DNA of 15,109 nt from Clostridia bacterium. Lineage in GTDB: Bacteria; Bacillota_A; Clostridia; Oscillospirales; CAG-272. Below the pieces are notes generated by a model. The model was not told the DNA's origin. It worked only from the letters and a program-made list of their open reading frames with translations, and did no database searches. The stretch covers positions 1 to 15,109 of the forward strand of contig JAGBUD010000046.1 in assembly GCA_017630995.1 (NCBI GenBank), written 5' to 3'. The translations under genes were made by a program, and so were the position numbers. Positions 1-6,363 of this stretch are shown one piece after another (position 1 is the first letter of the stretch; every line of letters starts with the position of its first letter).

Positions 1-1
1 A

Positions 2-889
2 CAGGTGGCCCAAAAAGTAGCAAAACACCTGAACAGCCAGTTTATGATCAATCCCCTTGACAACGGAGATATGCTGCTTGCTTATGAACCGGTTACCAAG
101 ATGAATTGCGGACAGTCCTTGTACTCCGGCATAGCGCACAGTTACCTAACACTTGAAAAGATCAATTTTAATAAATATGGCTTGCTGCATACGGGTGATC
201 TTGGAGACGCGATTGTAGGTGTATTCTCTTACGGTAAGGAGGGAAAATATCCCGGAGCGTATTCAACAAAGCTCGCACATATGACCCAAGAGACTTGGGA
301 CGGAGAAGAGAATATCGAGAAATTTAAGATGAGAACAAGAGGCTTTATGGGGGTTGGTGCCAGTAAGGCTGTTTGTGAAAACTTTGTTCATTGCTATTCT
401 CCGTTTTTGTATAGGGATTTCTTTGTTTTCTGTCTGGAGCAGGTTCCTTTCAATTTGCGCAACAAGCACCATTTGTATGAAAAATGGGTTCTTACCAAGC
501 ATCCTGAAGCGGCAAAAATACCTTTGCAGCGTTATAATGGTGGACTAATGACAGAAGGAAAACTCCTGCAGACGATTAGAAAAATTAAAAGAATCGGTGT
601 GGGAACATTGTTTGGTTGGCTGTTGTATAAAGCGAAAATTAAAAAATCGTTGGGCAGGAAGATCGTAAAAACCAGCATGAACCCGATGGATTTGTGGATT
701 TTCGGTGAGAACTCAGCGATTCGAGAAAATCTGGACGCTAAGTTTAGCGGGGGACTGTCTTTGTTAAAACAAAAGTCCTTGATTAACGATCAATTTGCAG
801 AACATTTGGAAATGTTGTATAATACCGGAATTGCAACGGAAAAAACACAAGCAATTACAGTGATAGAAGCATTTGAACAGCTGTTTTGA
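2..889 (+). CDS. Asparagine-synthase-like protein, C-terminal part (5' end outside window)
   Basis: This looks like the C-terminal part of an asparagine-synthase-related protein of the type found in capsule and exopolysaccharide clusters, where such enzymes are thought to amidate sugars or related acids in the cytosol. The segment GLLHTGDLGDAIVG resembles the glycine/aspartate-rich loop of the synthetase domain. A later stretch (near residues 130-175, with SPFLYRDFF, then NLRNKHHLYEKW) resembles the conserved C-terminal part where the Lys/Arg-rich acceptor region lies. The frame is open back to base 2, so the GTG at base 5 is probably internal and the ATP-binding SGG-type loop would lie upstream. 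There is no signal peptide or membrane segment. Leucine codons are mainly TTG and CTG, unlike the CTT-rich genes after it. It ends 17 bases before capF and is probably co-transcribed with it. The family call is moderate; the substrate is unknown. Confidence 0.62.
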   Translation, partial: QVAQKVAKHLNSQFMINPLDNGDMLLAYEPVTKMNCGQSLYSGIAHSYLTLEKINFNKYGLLHTGDLGDAIVGVFSYGKEGKYPGAYSTKLAHMTQETWDGEENIEKFKMRTRGFMGVGASKAVCENFVHCYSPFLYRDFFVFCLEQVPFNLRNKHHLYEKWVLTKHPEAAKIPLQRYNGGLMTEGKLLQTIRKIKRIGVGTLFGWLLYKAKIKKSLGRKIVKTSMNPMDLWIFGENSAIRENLDAKFSGGLSLLKQKSLINDQFAEHLEMLYNTGIATEKTQAITVIEAFEQLF

Positions 890-898
890 AATGATACT

Positions 899-904
899 GA
901 GGTG
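899..904 (+). promoter_or_regulatory. Ribosome binding site that decides the capF start
   Basis: GAGGTG lies only 2 bases before the ATG at 907 but 5 bases before the in-frame GTG at 910. The GTG start would give a protein beginning MNILVTGAKGF, the usual amino end for this family. The GTG at 910 may therefore be the true start, one codon inside the longer reading. Confidence 0.55.
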
Positions 905-906
905 AT

Positions 907-2109
907 ATGGTGAACATACTGGTAACCGGTGCAAAAGGTTTTGTTGGCAAAAATCTTTGTGCTGCGCTCAAAAACATTCGCGACGGAAAGGACAGGACCC
1001 GTCCCGCGCTTAATATCGGTGAGATTTTTGAATACGATATCGACACCGATCCTGCGCTTTTGGATGAGTACTGCGCGAATGCGGATTTCGTTTTTAATCT
1101 TGCGGGAGTAAACCGCCCCCAAAATCCCGAGGAATTTATGCAAGGCAATTTTGGCTTTGCTTCAAAGCTTCTTGAGCTTTTGAAAAGGTATAAGAACACT
1201 TGTCCCGTAATGATTTCCTCGTCTATTCAAGCAACCTGCATCGGAAGATACGACAGTGACTACGGCAGAAGCAAGAAAGCGGGAGAGGAGCTTGTTTTCT
1301 CCTACGGAGAAGAAACGGGTGCAAAGGTTCTTGTCTACCGCTTCCCGAATCTTTTCGGAAAATGGTGCAGACCTAATTATAACAGTGCGGTGGCTACCTT
1401 TTGCAACAATATTGCAAACGATCTTCCCATTACGGTGAACGATCGCGCCGTCGTGCTCGAGCTACTTTACATAGACGATTTGGTTGACGAAATGATAGCG
1501 GCTCTTCAATCAAAAGAGCACCGTTGCGAATTCCAAGGAATAGAAACCGTTTTGTGTGATGACGGCAAATACTGCGCTGCACCTATTACACACAAGGTAA
1601 CACTCGGAGAAATCGTTGACCTTCTTGATTCGTTCAAGGCGCAGTCATCAACTCTTATGATGCCCGAAATACCCTATAATTCATTCGCAAAGAAGCTTTA
1701 TAGCACCTATCTTTCATATCTTCCCAAGGAAAAGGCTTCGTTTTTGCTTAATATGAACGTTGACGACCGCGGCTCGTTTACCGAGCTTCTTCGCACCGAA
1801 AAGTGCGGACAGTTTTCGGTAAATATTTCAAAGCCCAAAATCACAAAGGGTCAGCATTGGCATAATACGAAGTGGGAGTTTTTCATAGTTGTCAGCGGTC
1901 ACGGACTTATACAGCAGAGAAAAATCGGAACCGATGAGGTTTTGAATTTTGAGGTAAGCGGTGATAAGATTGAGGCGGTGCATATGCTCCCCGGCTACAC
2001 CCATAACATTATAAATCTTTCCGAAACGGAAAATCTTGTCACGGTTATGTGGGCAAACGAGCTTTTTGATAAAAATAGACCGGACACGTTTTTTGAGGTG
2101 GTAGAATAA
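907..2109 (+). CDS. capF: CapF/WbjC-type bifunctional UDP-sugar epimerase/reductase
   Basis: This is the second enzyme of UDP-N-acetyl-L-fucosamine synthesis. In the known family the C-terminal cupin epimerises C3 of the UDP-4-keto-6-deoxy sugar made by CapE, and the N-terminal short-chain dehydrogenase domain then reduces the keto group with NADPH. Both parts are visible. The Rossmann motif TGAKGFVG covers residues 7-14, with Ser104-Ser106 and the YxxxK pair Tyr119/Lys123. The cupin spans about 282-400, with a HWH motif (His317, His319), Glu324 and His366 as likely metal ligands, and the hallmark PGYTHNI. At 400 residues it is close to the usual length of about 370. It is cytosolic with no signal peptide. 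Its stop codon shares one base with the capG start (TAATG), so the two are translationally coupled. The start may be GTG 910 rather than ATG 907. The family assignment is firm. Confidence 0.93.
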   Translation: MVNILVTGAKGFVGKNLCAALKNIRDGKDRTRPALNIGEIFEYDIDTDPALLDEYCANADFVFNLAGVNRPQNPEEFMQGNFGFASKLLELLKRYKNTCPVMISSSIQATCIGRYDSDYGRSKKAGEELVFSYGEETGAKVLVYRFPNLFGKWCRPNYNSAVATFCNNIANDLPITVNDRAVVLELLYIDDLVDEMIAALQSKEHRCEFQGIETVLCDDGKYCAAPITHKVTLGEIVDLLDSFKAQSSTLMMPEIPYNSFAKKLYSTYLSYLPKEKASFLLNMNVDDRGSFTELLRTEKCGQFSVNISKPKITKGQHWHNTKWEFFIVVSGHGLIQQRKIGTDEVLNFEVSGDKIEAVHMLPGYTHNIINLSETENLVTVMWANELFDKNRPDTFFEVVE

Positions 2110-3299
2110 TGGAAATGAATATTAAACTTGATTACAGTGACGTGCATTTTAAAAATGACGGTAGGCTCAAGCTACTCATAATCGTAGGCACACGCCCTGA
2201 AATAATTCGTCTTGCGGCGGTTATAAATAAGTGCCGTAAGTATTTTGACACCGTTCTTGCACACACGGGTCAAAACTATGATTATAATCTTAACGGCGTC
2301 TTCTTTAAGGATTTGAAGCTTGCCGACCCCGAGGTTTATATGGACGCGGTTGGTGACGACCTTGGCGCAACCGTAGGTAATATCATAAATTGCTCCTACA
2401 AGCTTATGAATCAGATAAAGCCCGATGCGCTTCTCATTCTCGGTGACACGAATTCTTGCCTTTCCGCAATTGCTGCAAAAAGACTTCATATTCCTATCTT
2501 CCATATGGAAGCAGGAAATCGTTGCAAGGACGAGTGCCTTCCCGAAGAAACCAACAGAAGAATCGTTGACATCATTTCGGACGTAAACCTCGCATATTCA
2601 GAGCACGCGCGCCGTTATTTACACGAGTGCGGACTCCCCAAGGAAAGAACCTACGTAACCGGTTCTCCTATGGCAGAGGTGCTTCATCAAAATCTTGCAG
2701 AGATTGAAGCGAGCGACGTTCTTGACCGTCTTGGATTGGAGCCTCAAAAGTACATTCTTCTGTCAGCGCACAGAGAAGAAAATATTGATACCGAAAAGAA
2801 TTTCGTAAGCCTTTTCACAGCTATCAATAAGCTTGCCGAAAAATACGATATGCCGATTCTTTATTCTTGCCACCCGAGAAGCCGCAACCGCCTTGAAAAG
2901 AGCGGATTCGTTCTCGATAAGCGTGTTATAAGAAACGAGCCTCTCGGATTCCACGATTATAATAAGCTCCAGATGAATGCCTTTGCGGTAGTTTCGGATA
3001 GCGGAACGCTTCCAGAGGAAAGCTCATTCTTCACAAGTGTAGGTCATCCTTTCCCCGCGGTTTGTATTCGTACCTCCACCGAGCGTCCCGAGGCGCTTGA
3101 TAAGGCATGCTTTATCCTTGCGGGTATAGACGAAAACAGCTTGCTCCAAGCGGTAGACACTGCGGTCAGCATGAATGAAAACGGTGACTGCGGAATTCCC
3201 GTTCCCGTATACGTTGAAGAAAACGTTTCCACAAAGGTTGTAAAGATTATTCAGTCCTATACGGGCGTAGTAAATAAGATGGTTTGGCGCAAGTTTTAA
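2109..3299 (+). CDS. capG: CapG/WbjD-type UDP-sugar 2-epimerase
   Basis: This is a member of the non-hydrolysing UDP-GlcNAc 2-epimerase fold. Because it directly follows capF, it most likely epimerises C2 to give UDP-N-acetyl-L-fucosamine for capsule or exopolysaccharide, rather than making UDP-ManNAc like WecB. Motifs seen: GTRPE (residues 27-31), HTGQNYD (52-58), GDTNS with Asp113, HMEAGNR (132-138), PEETNRR (145-151), AHREEN (220-225), SDSGTLPEE (296-304) and RTSTERPEA (321-329). These cover the UDP-binding and catalytic positions of the family. About 20 extra residues precede the first strand compared with E. coli WecB. A GAGGTG site (2095-2100) lies 8 bases before the chosen ATG; an in-frame ATG at 2115 is possible. 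No convincing terminator follows before the next promoter. CapE, the first enzyme of the pathway, is not in the window and should lie upstream. Confidence 0.9.
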   Translation: MEMNIKLDYSDVHFKNDGRLKLLIIVGTRPEIIRLAAVINKCRKYFDTVLAHTGQNYDYNLNGVFFKDLKLADPEVYMDAVGDDLGATVGNIINCSYKLMNQIKPDALLILGDTNSCLSAIAAKRLHIPIFHMEAGNRCKDECLPEETNRRIVDIISDVNLAYSEHARRYLHECGLPKERTYVTGSPMAEVLHQNLAEIEASDVLDRLGLEPQKYILLSAHREENIDTEKNFVSLFTAINKLAEKYDMPILYSCHPRSRNRLEKSGFVLDKRVIRNEPLGFHDYNKLQMNAFAVVSDSGTLPEESSFFTSVGHPFPAVCIRTSTERPEALDKACFILAGIDENSLLQAVDTAVSMNENGDCGIPVPVYVEENVSTKVVKIIQSYTGVVNKMVWRKF

Positions 3300-3360
3300 T
3301 TAATAAGGAATATTAAGTTTCTTAAATAAAATTAAATTTCCCAAAAAATTCAAAAAAGTA

Positions 3361-3389
3361 GTGACATTTTTTATTTTCTGTGATATAAT
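3361..3389 (+). promoter_or_regulatory. Promoter of the lipoprotein gene
   Basis: A -35 box GTGACA (3361-3366) and a -10 box TATAAT (3384-3389) are 17 bases apart. A TG dinucleotide one base before the -10 box makes it an extended -10 promoter. Transcription should begin near 3396, which fits the lipoprotein start at 3448 and excludes starts further upstream. Confidence 0.85.
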
Positions 3390-3447
3390 CATATCAAACC
3401 GAATGACATTATCGCGGTTTAATATCAATGGAAAGAGGTTTTTGAAA

Positions 3448-3810
3448 ATGAAAAAGATTATTTCTTCAGTTCTTGTATGCGTTTTGCTTCTCGGCTGCGC
3501 GTTTACGCTTGCATCTTGCGGCAAGACCCTTTCGGGCGAGTATGAGTCCACTTTGGGAACAACGACGTATGCTTTCTCCGGCAAAAACGTGACTGTTACC
3601 TATGAGATTTTTGGCTTCACCAAGACCATCGAGGGCACTTACGAGATAACTGTAAACGATGAGGAAGAGGAAATCATTATATTCACTTTCCCCTCCGATG
3701 CAGAAGATGCTGACGACTATGCAGGTGAGTATTCATTCGTTGAAGGCACCGAGGGTGACGATGAATATATCAAAATCGCCGGTATAAAGTATACCAAGAA
3801 GGCAGAATGA
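3448..3810 (+). CDS. Small putative lipoprotein of unknown function (120 aa)
   Basis: A 120-residue protein with a lipoprotein signal peptide: two lysines after Met1, a hydrophobic core over residues 4-20, then the lipobox L21-A22-S23-C24. Cys24 would be lipidated, leaving a mature domain of about 97 residues on the outer face of the membrane. The mature part is short-stranded, with alternating Thr/Tyr/Val/Ile and acidic turns, and begins LSGEYEST. The repeated pattern G-(E/T)-Y near residues 29, 65 and 94 suggests a small beta-barrel or lipocalin-like fold (inference). The start at 3448 is chosen because AAAGAGG at 3432-3438 lies 9 bases upstream and the promoter is at 3361-3389; a longer reading from 3361 would overlap the promoter. 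The gene is monocistronic, ending before a strong terminator. It could sense or assist the ABC exporters downstream, but nothing in the sequence proves this. Confidence 0.8.
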   Translation: MKKIISSVLVCVLLLGCAFTLASCGKTLSGEYESTLGTTTYAFSGKNVTVTYEIFGFTKTIEGTYEITVNDEEEEIIIFTFPSDAEDADDYAGEYSFVEGTEGDDEYIKIAGIKYTKKAE

Positions 3811-3820
3811 TTTTGGCTCG

Positions 3821-3847
3821 GTTTTATCTTTAACCTTTAGATAAAAC
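3821..3847 (+). other. AT-rich inverted repeat after the lipoprotein gene
   Basis: GTTTTATCT (3821-3829) and AGATAAAAC (3839-3847) form a perfect 9-bp inverted repeat with a 9-base loop, 10 bases after the stop codon. There is no T-tract after it, so it is not an ordinary terminator. It may protect the 3' end of the message, or be a protein site. Confidence 0.5.
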
Positions 3848-3871
3848 AAAACTAAATAAAGACAAAGTTAA

Positions 3872-3910
3872 AACGGCGGTGGCGCTTCGGTTAGCCACCG
3901 CCGTTTTTTT
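3872..3910 (+). terminator. Strong intrinsic terminator after the lipoprotein gene
   Basis: A 12-bp GC-rich stem (3872-3883 with 3894-3905) with a 10-base loop runs into a T-tract at 3904-3910. It separates the lipoprotein transcript from the ABC operon. Confidence 0.93.
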
Positions 3911-3926
3911 GTTCATAAATATTATG

Positions 3927-3955
3927 TTGACATATGCGATAGATATATATATAAT
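3927..3955 (+). promoter_or_regulatory. Consensus promoter of the ABC exporter operon
   Basis: Perfect TTGACA (3927-3932) and TATAAT (3950-3955) hexamers are separated by 17 bases. The expected transcription start is near 3962, giving a leader of about 118 nt before the first ABC gene. Such a consensus site would be strong unless repressed. Confidence 0.88.
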
Positions 3956-3961
3956 ATATGT

Positions 3962-4080
3962 ATAAAATATTGCGTTATCTACGGGAAGAAAACGCGGCTG
4001 TAAATTTGTGCGGTTTCGGTTAAATGTAGCGGCAAAAATTTGCGGAACAAATTTTAAATCCGAAAGGACGGTGCATTTTT
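3962..4080 (+). other. Untranslated leader of the ABC operon with possible alternative hairpins
   Basis: AAAATTTG (4035-4042) and CAAATTTT (4048-4055) form an 8-bp hairpin with a 5-base loop. An earlier AAATTTGT (4002-4009) can instead pair with ACAAATTT (4047-4054), so the two pairings exclude each other. AAAGGA at 4063-4068 is the likely ribosome binding site, 12 bases before the ATG and close to the hairpin. No known riboswitch class was recognised and no T-tract is present, so any control would act on translation or by a bound protein (inference). Confidence 0.4.
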
Positions 4081-6363
4081 ATGTCACTCTTGAGCTTAAA
4101 GGACATAGGAAAAATATACGTTTCCGAGGGCAACGTTTCCGTTGGTATCAGAGGGGTTAATTTGTCCTTTGATAAAGGGGAATTCGTTGCAATCACGGGT
4201 CAGTCCGGCTCCGGAAAATCCACGCTCCTGAACGTAATCAGCGGTATGGATTCTTATGAGGAGGGCGAGCTTTATATCGAGGGGCAAACCACATCTCATT
4301 ATCTTCAGCCCGAATGGGAGGAGTATAGGGAAAAGTATATATCATTCATTTTCCAAGACTATAATATAATCGAAAGCTTTACTGTTTTGCAAAACGTCGA
4401 GCTCGCCTTGATGCATATAGACGATAAAAGGGCGCGCAGAAAAAAGGCGGTTGAGCTTCTCACGCGCGTTGGACTCAAATCCCACCTCAATCACAAGGGA
4501 AGCAGACTCTCGGGAGGACAGAAGCAGCGCTGCGTTATTGCAAGAGCGCTTGCAAAGGATAGCCCTATAATCCTTGCCGATGAGCCTACGGGAAACCTTG
4601 ATTCCCAAACCTCACGCGAGATAATAGCGCTTCTTCGCGAGGTGTCTCGCGATAAGCTTTTGATTGTCGTAACCCACGATTTTGATGACGTTGCCGAGTG
4701 TGCAACAAGGCATATCCGCGTCTTTGACGGAAGCGTTGAATTTGACAGAAGCTTGAGGGAGAAAAATAGCATCGAAGAAACCGAAGCCTTGCCGAACACC
4801 GTAAAGCAGACGGGGCGTGTCAAAAAAACGCTTGGAAAATCATTGCAAAAGGGAATTCAGCTTGGCAAAGTTATGTTTACATCTCGTCCAAGGCTCTCGG
4901 TGTTCCTTTGCGCATTGATGATAATCGGAACGCTTGGAATCTTCCTTGTGACAGGTATATCGGGAAATGCGGCGGGACTCTTTGAAAAATCATATATGTT
5001 CACGCATATGGACGGAAGAGTCGTTTTCACAAGGCAGGACGGCGCGGTTATTAGCGACGAGGAATTCAAGCTTATCGTTGAGAAATACGGTGCAGAGAAG
5101 AGCGTAAGATATGACGTTTTGCTTGACGATGGCGGAACGTATGCATATTTCCCCCGTCAAAGCGAGGACGAATACGACGAGGGTATTATCTTCAATTACA
5201 CGTACGGAGAGGATTTCGGTGACAGATATATAGGCAAATATCCCGAAAGCGCAAACGAGGTTTTTCTTTCTCTCCCAATTTCCTATAAGACCTACGTCGG
5301 AAAGAGCGAAATTTTGCGCGATAAGCTCATTATAGACACGCTTGAGTACACGGTTGTCGGTGTTCATTACTACGTTGACAACAATCTAACCCCCAAATGC
5401 CTCTTTACCGAGGAGGGCTTCAAGATTGCCACCGCGGTGAGATATATGGCGGCGCGCGGCGATAAGAGAATCGCTATTTCCGTTACCGACGCGAGCGGCG
5501 CGGGATATTACGATAACTTTTATGATTTTGCGCCAAGCTTCTCCGTAGAGAAAAATAAGATGTACGTTACGTCGGAGGCCTACCACGAGTTTCTTAAAAT
5601 AAACAAGGATAAGGAGCTTAACACCGACCTCTATTTCGCAACAACCTATTACACCTACGATTACTACACGGGTATTAGCCAAAACCTCACGTTCGAGAAA
5701 GCATTTAACGAGTCTTGGCTCACCGATACGGAGCCCGAAGCATCAAGCTCAGCATACTACTATAGCAAATGCTCCCTTTACGTTAGCCCCTACATTCTTA
5801 TTGATATAGCGGAGGGCGTGCTTTCGGATAGTTATGCGCAGGCATCTCTCTTCTTTGAAAGTGACGCAAAGGCGCATCAGATTGCAGAGCAAATGTGTGC
5901 CGACGGATATATTGCGGTCACCTCCGACACTACGTATAGCCCCGATACGCTGACGCTCATTCTTAATTTCATTTCTGCGATATTCAGCGCAATAATGTGG
6001 GTCGTTGCAATAGTATTCCTTGCATTCTTCATAAATCTTTGCTCGGGACGCGCGCTTGACGCATTCAAGGGCGACCTTGCAATAATGCGTTCAATGGGCA
6101 TAACCGCAAAGGTTATAAAGATTGCTATGCACGCAAGAATGCTGATAACCCTCATTCCCGCCTACCTTATGGTTATAGGCGTTGGAATTTTGATATTCAC
6201 CACGCCAAGGTTCAACGATATGTTCACCTATCTTTACCCGTGGCAGTATGGTCTTATCTTTATCGGTGTGTTTATACTTACCGTTAGAGTAACAAAGAAG
6301 CAAATCGGCAGAATTTTCGGCGAAAGCGTTAAAAAGTCGTTGAGAGGAGGTAGCAGCAAGTGA
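4081..6363 (+). CDS. MacB-like ABC exporter, ATPase-FtsX fusion (760 aa)
   Basis: A fused ATPase-permease of the MacB/FtsX (type VII) ABC superfamily, whose members extrude peptides, antibiotics or lipoproteins, or transmit force across the membrane instead of carrying substrate. ATPase domain, residues 1-225: Walker A GQSGSGKST (40-48), Q-loop Gln92, signature LSGGQ (143-147), Walker B IILADE with catalytic Glu168, and H-loop His199. All are intact. A linker leads to transmembrane helix 1 (about 271-293), then an extracytoplasmic domain to about residue 620, then three helices near 626-654, 687-706 and 719-735. The FtsX-type motif IMRSMGI is at 668-674, on the cytoplasmic side. It overlaps the next gene by 4 bases. 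The likely partner is the 999-residue protein. No membrane-fusion protein, sensor kinase or response regulator is nearby, so this is not an obvious Bce-type resistance module. The substrate cannot be read from the sequence. Confidence 0.88.
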   Translation: MSLLSLKDIGKIYVSEGNVSVGIRGVNLSFDKGEFVAITGQSGSGKSTLLNVISGMDSYEEGELYIEGQTTSHYLQPEWEEYREKYISFIFQDYNIIESFTVLQNVELALMHIDDKRARRKKAVELLTRVGLKSHLNHKGSRLSGGQKQRCVIARALAKDSPIILADEPTGNLDSQTSREIIALLREVSRDKLLIVVTHDFDDVAECATRHIRVFDGSVEFDRSLREKNSIEETEALPNTVKQTGRVKKTLGKSLQKGIQLGKVMFTSRPRLSVFLCALMIIGTLGIFLVTGISGNAAGLFEKSYMFTHMDGRVVFTRQDGAVISDEEFKLIVEKYGAEKSVRYDVLLDDGGTYAYFPRQSEDEYDEGIIFNYTYGEDFGDRYIGKYPESANEVFLSLPISYKTYVGKSEILRDKLIIDTLEYTVVGVHYYVDNNLTPKCLFTEEGFKIATAVRYMAARGDKRIAISVTDASGAGYYDNFYDFAPSFSVEKNKMYVTSEAYHEFLKINKDKELNTDLYFATTYYTYDYYTGISQNLTFEKAFNESWLTDTEPEASSSAYYYSKCSLYVSPYILIDIAEGVLSDSYAQASLFFESDAKAHQIAEQMCADGYIAVTSDTTYSPDTLTLILNFISAIFSAIMWVVAIVFLAFFINLCSGRALDAFKGDLAIMRSMGITAKVIKIAMHARMLITLIPAYLMVIGVGILIFTTPRFNDMFTYLYPWQYGLIFIGVFILTVRVTKKQIGRIFGESVKKSLRGGSSK
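6345..6350 (+). promoter_or_regulatory. Ribosome binding site for the second ABC gene
   Basis: A perfect AGGAGG lies 9 bases before GTG 6360, inside the end of the first ABC gene. It fixes the GTG start, which overlaps the preceding TGA as GTGA, and implies coupled but independent re-initiation. Confidence 0.88.

Noticed and set aside
5..7. GTG at base 5 as the true start of the first gene
   Set aside because: The frame is open to base 2, no ribosome binding site can be seen, and the family needs a longer amino-terminal part.
3313..3325. TTAAG-TTT-CTTAA dyad as a terminator for capG
   Set aside because: The stem is only 5 bp and AT-rich, and no T-tract follows. The capG message may read through into the lipoprotein gene.
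3361..3447. An upstream GTG start that would lengthen the lipoprotein by 29 residues
   Set aside because: It overlaps the -35 box and would lie before the expected transcription start. The downstream ATG has a good ribosome binding site and directly yields a lipoprotein signal peptide.
3962..4080. A known riboswitch upstream of the ABC operon
   Set aside because: No conserved core of a familiar class was recognised, and only short hairpins could be supported.
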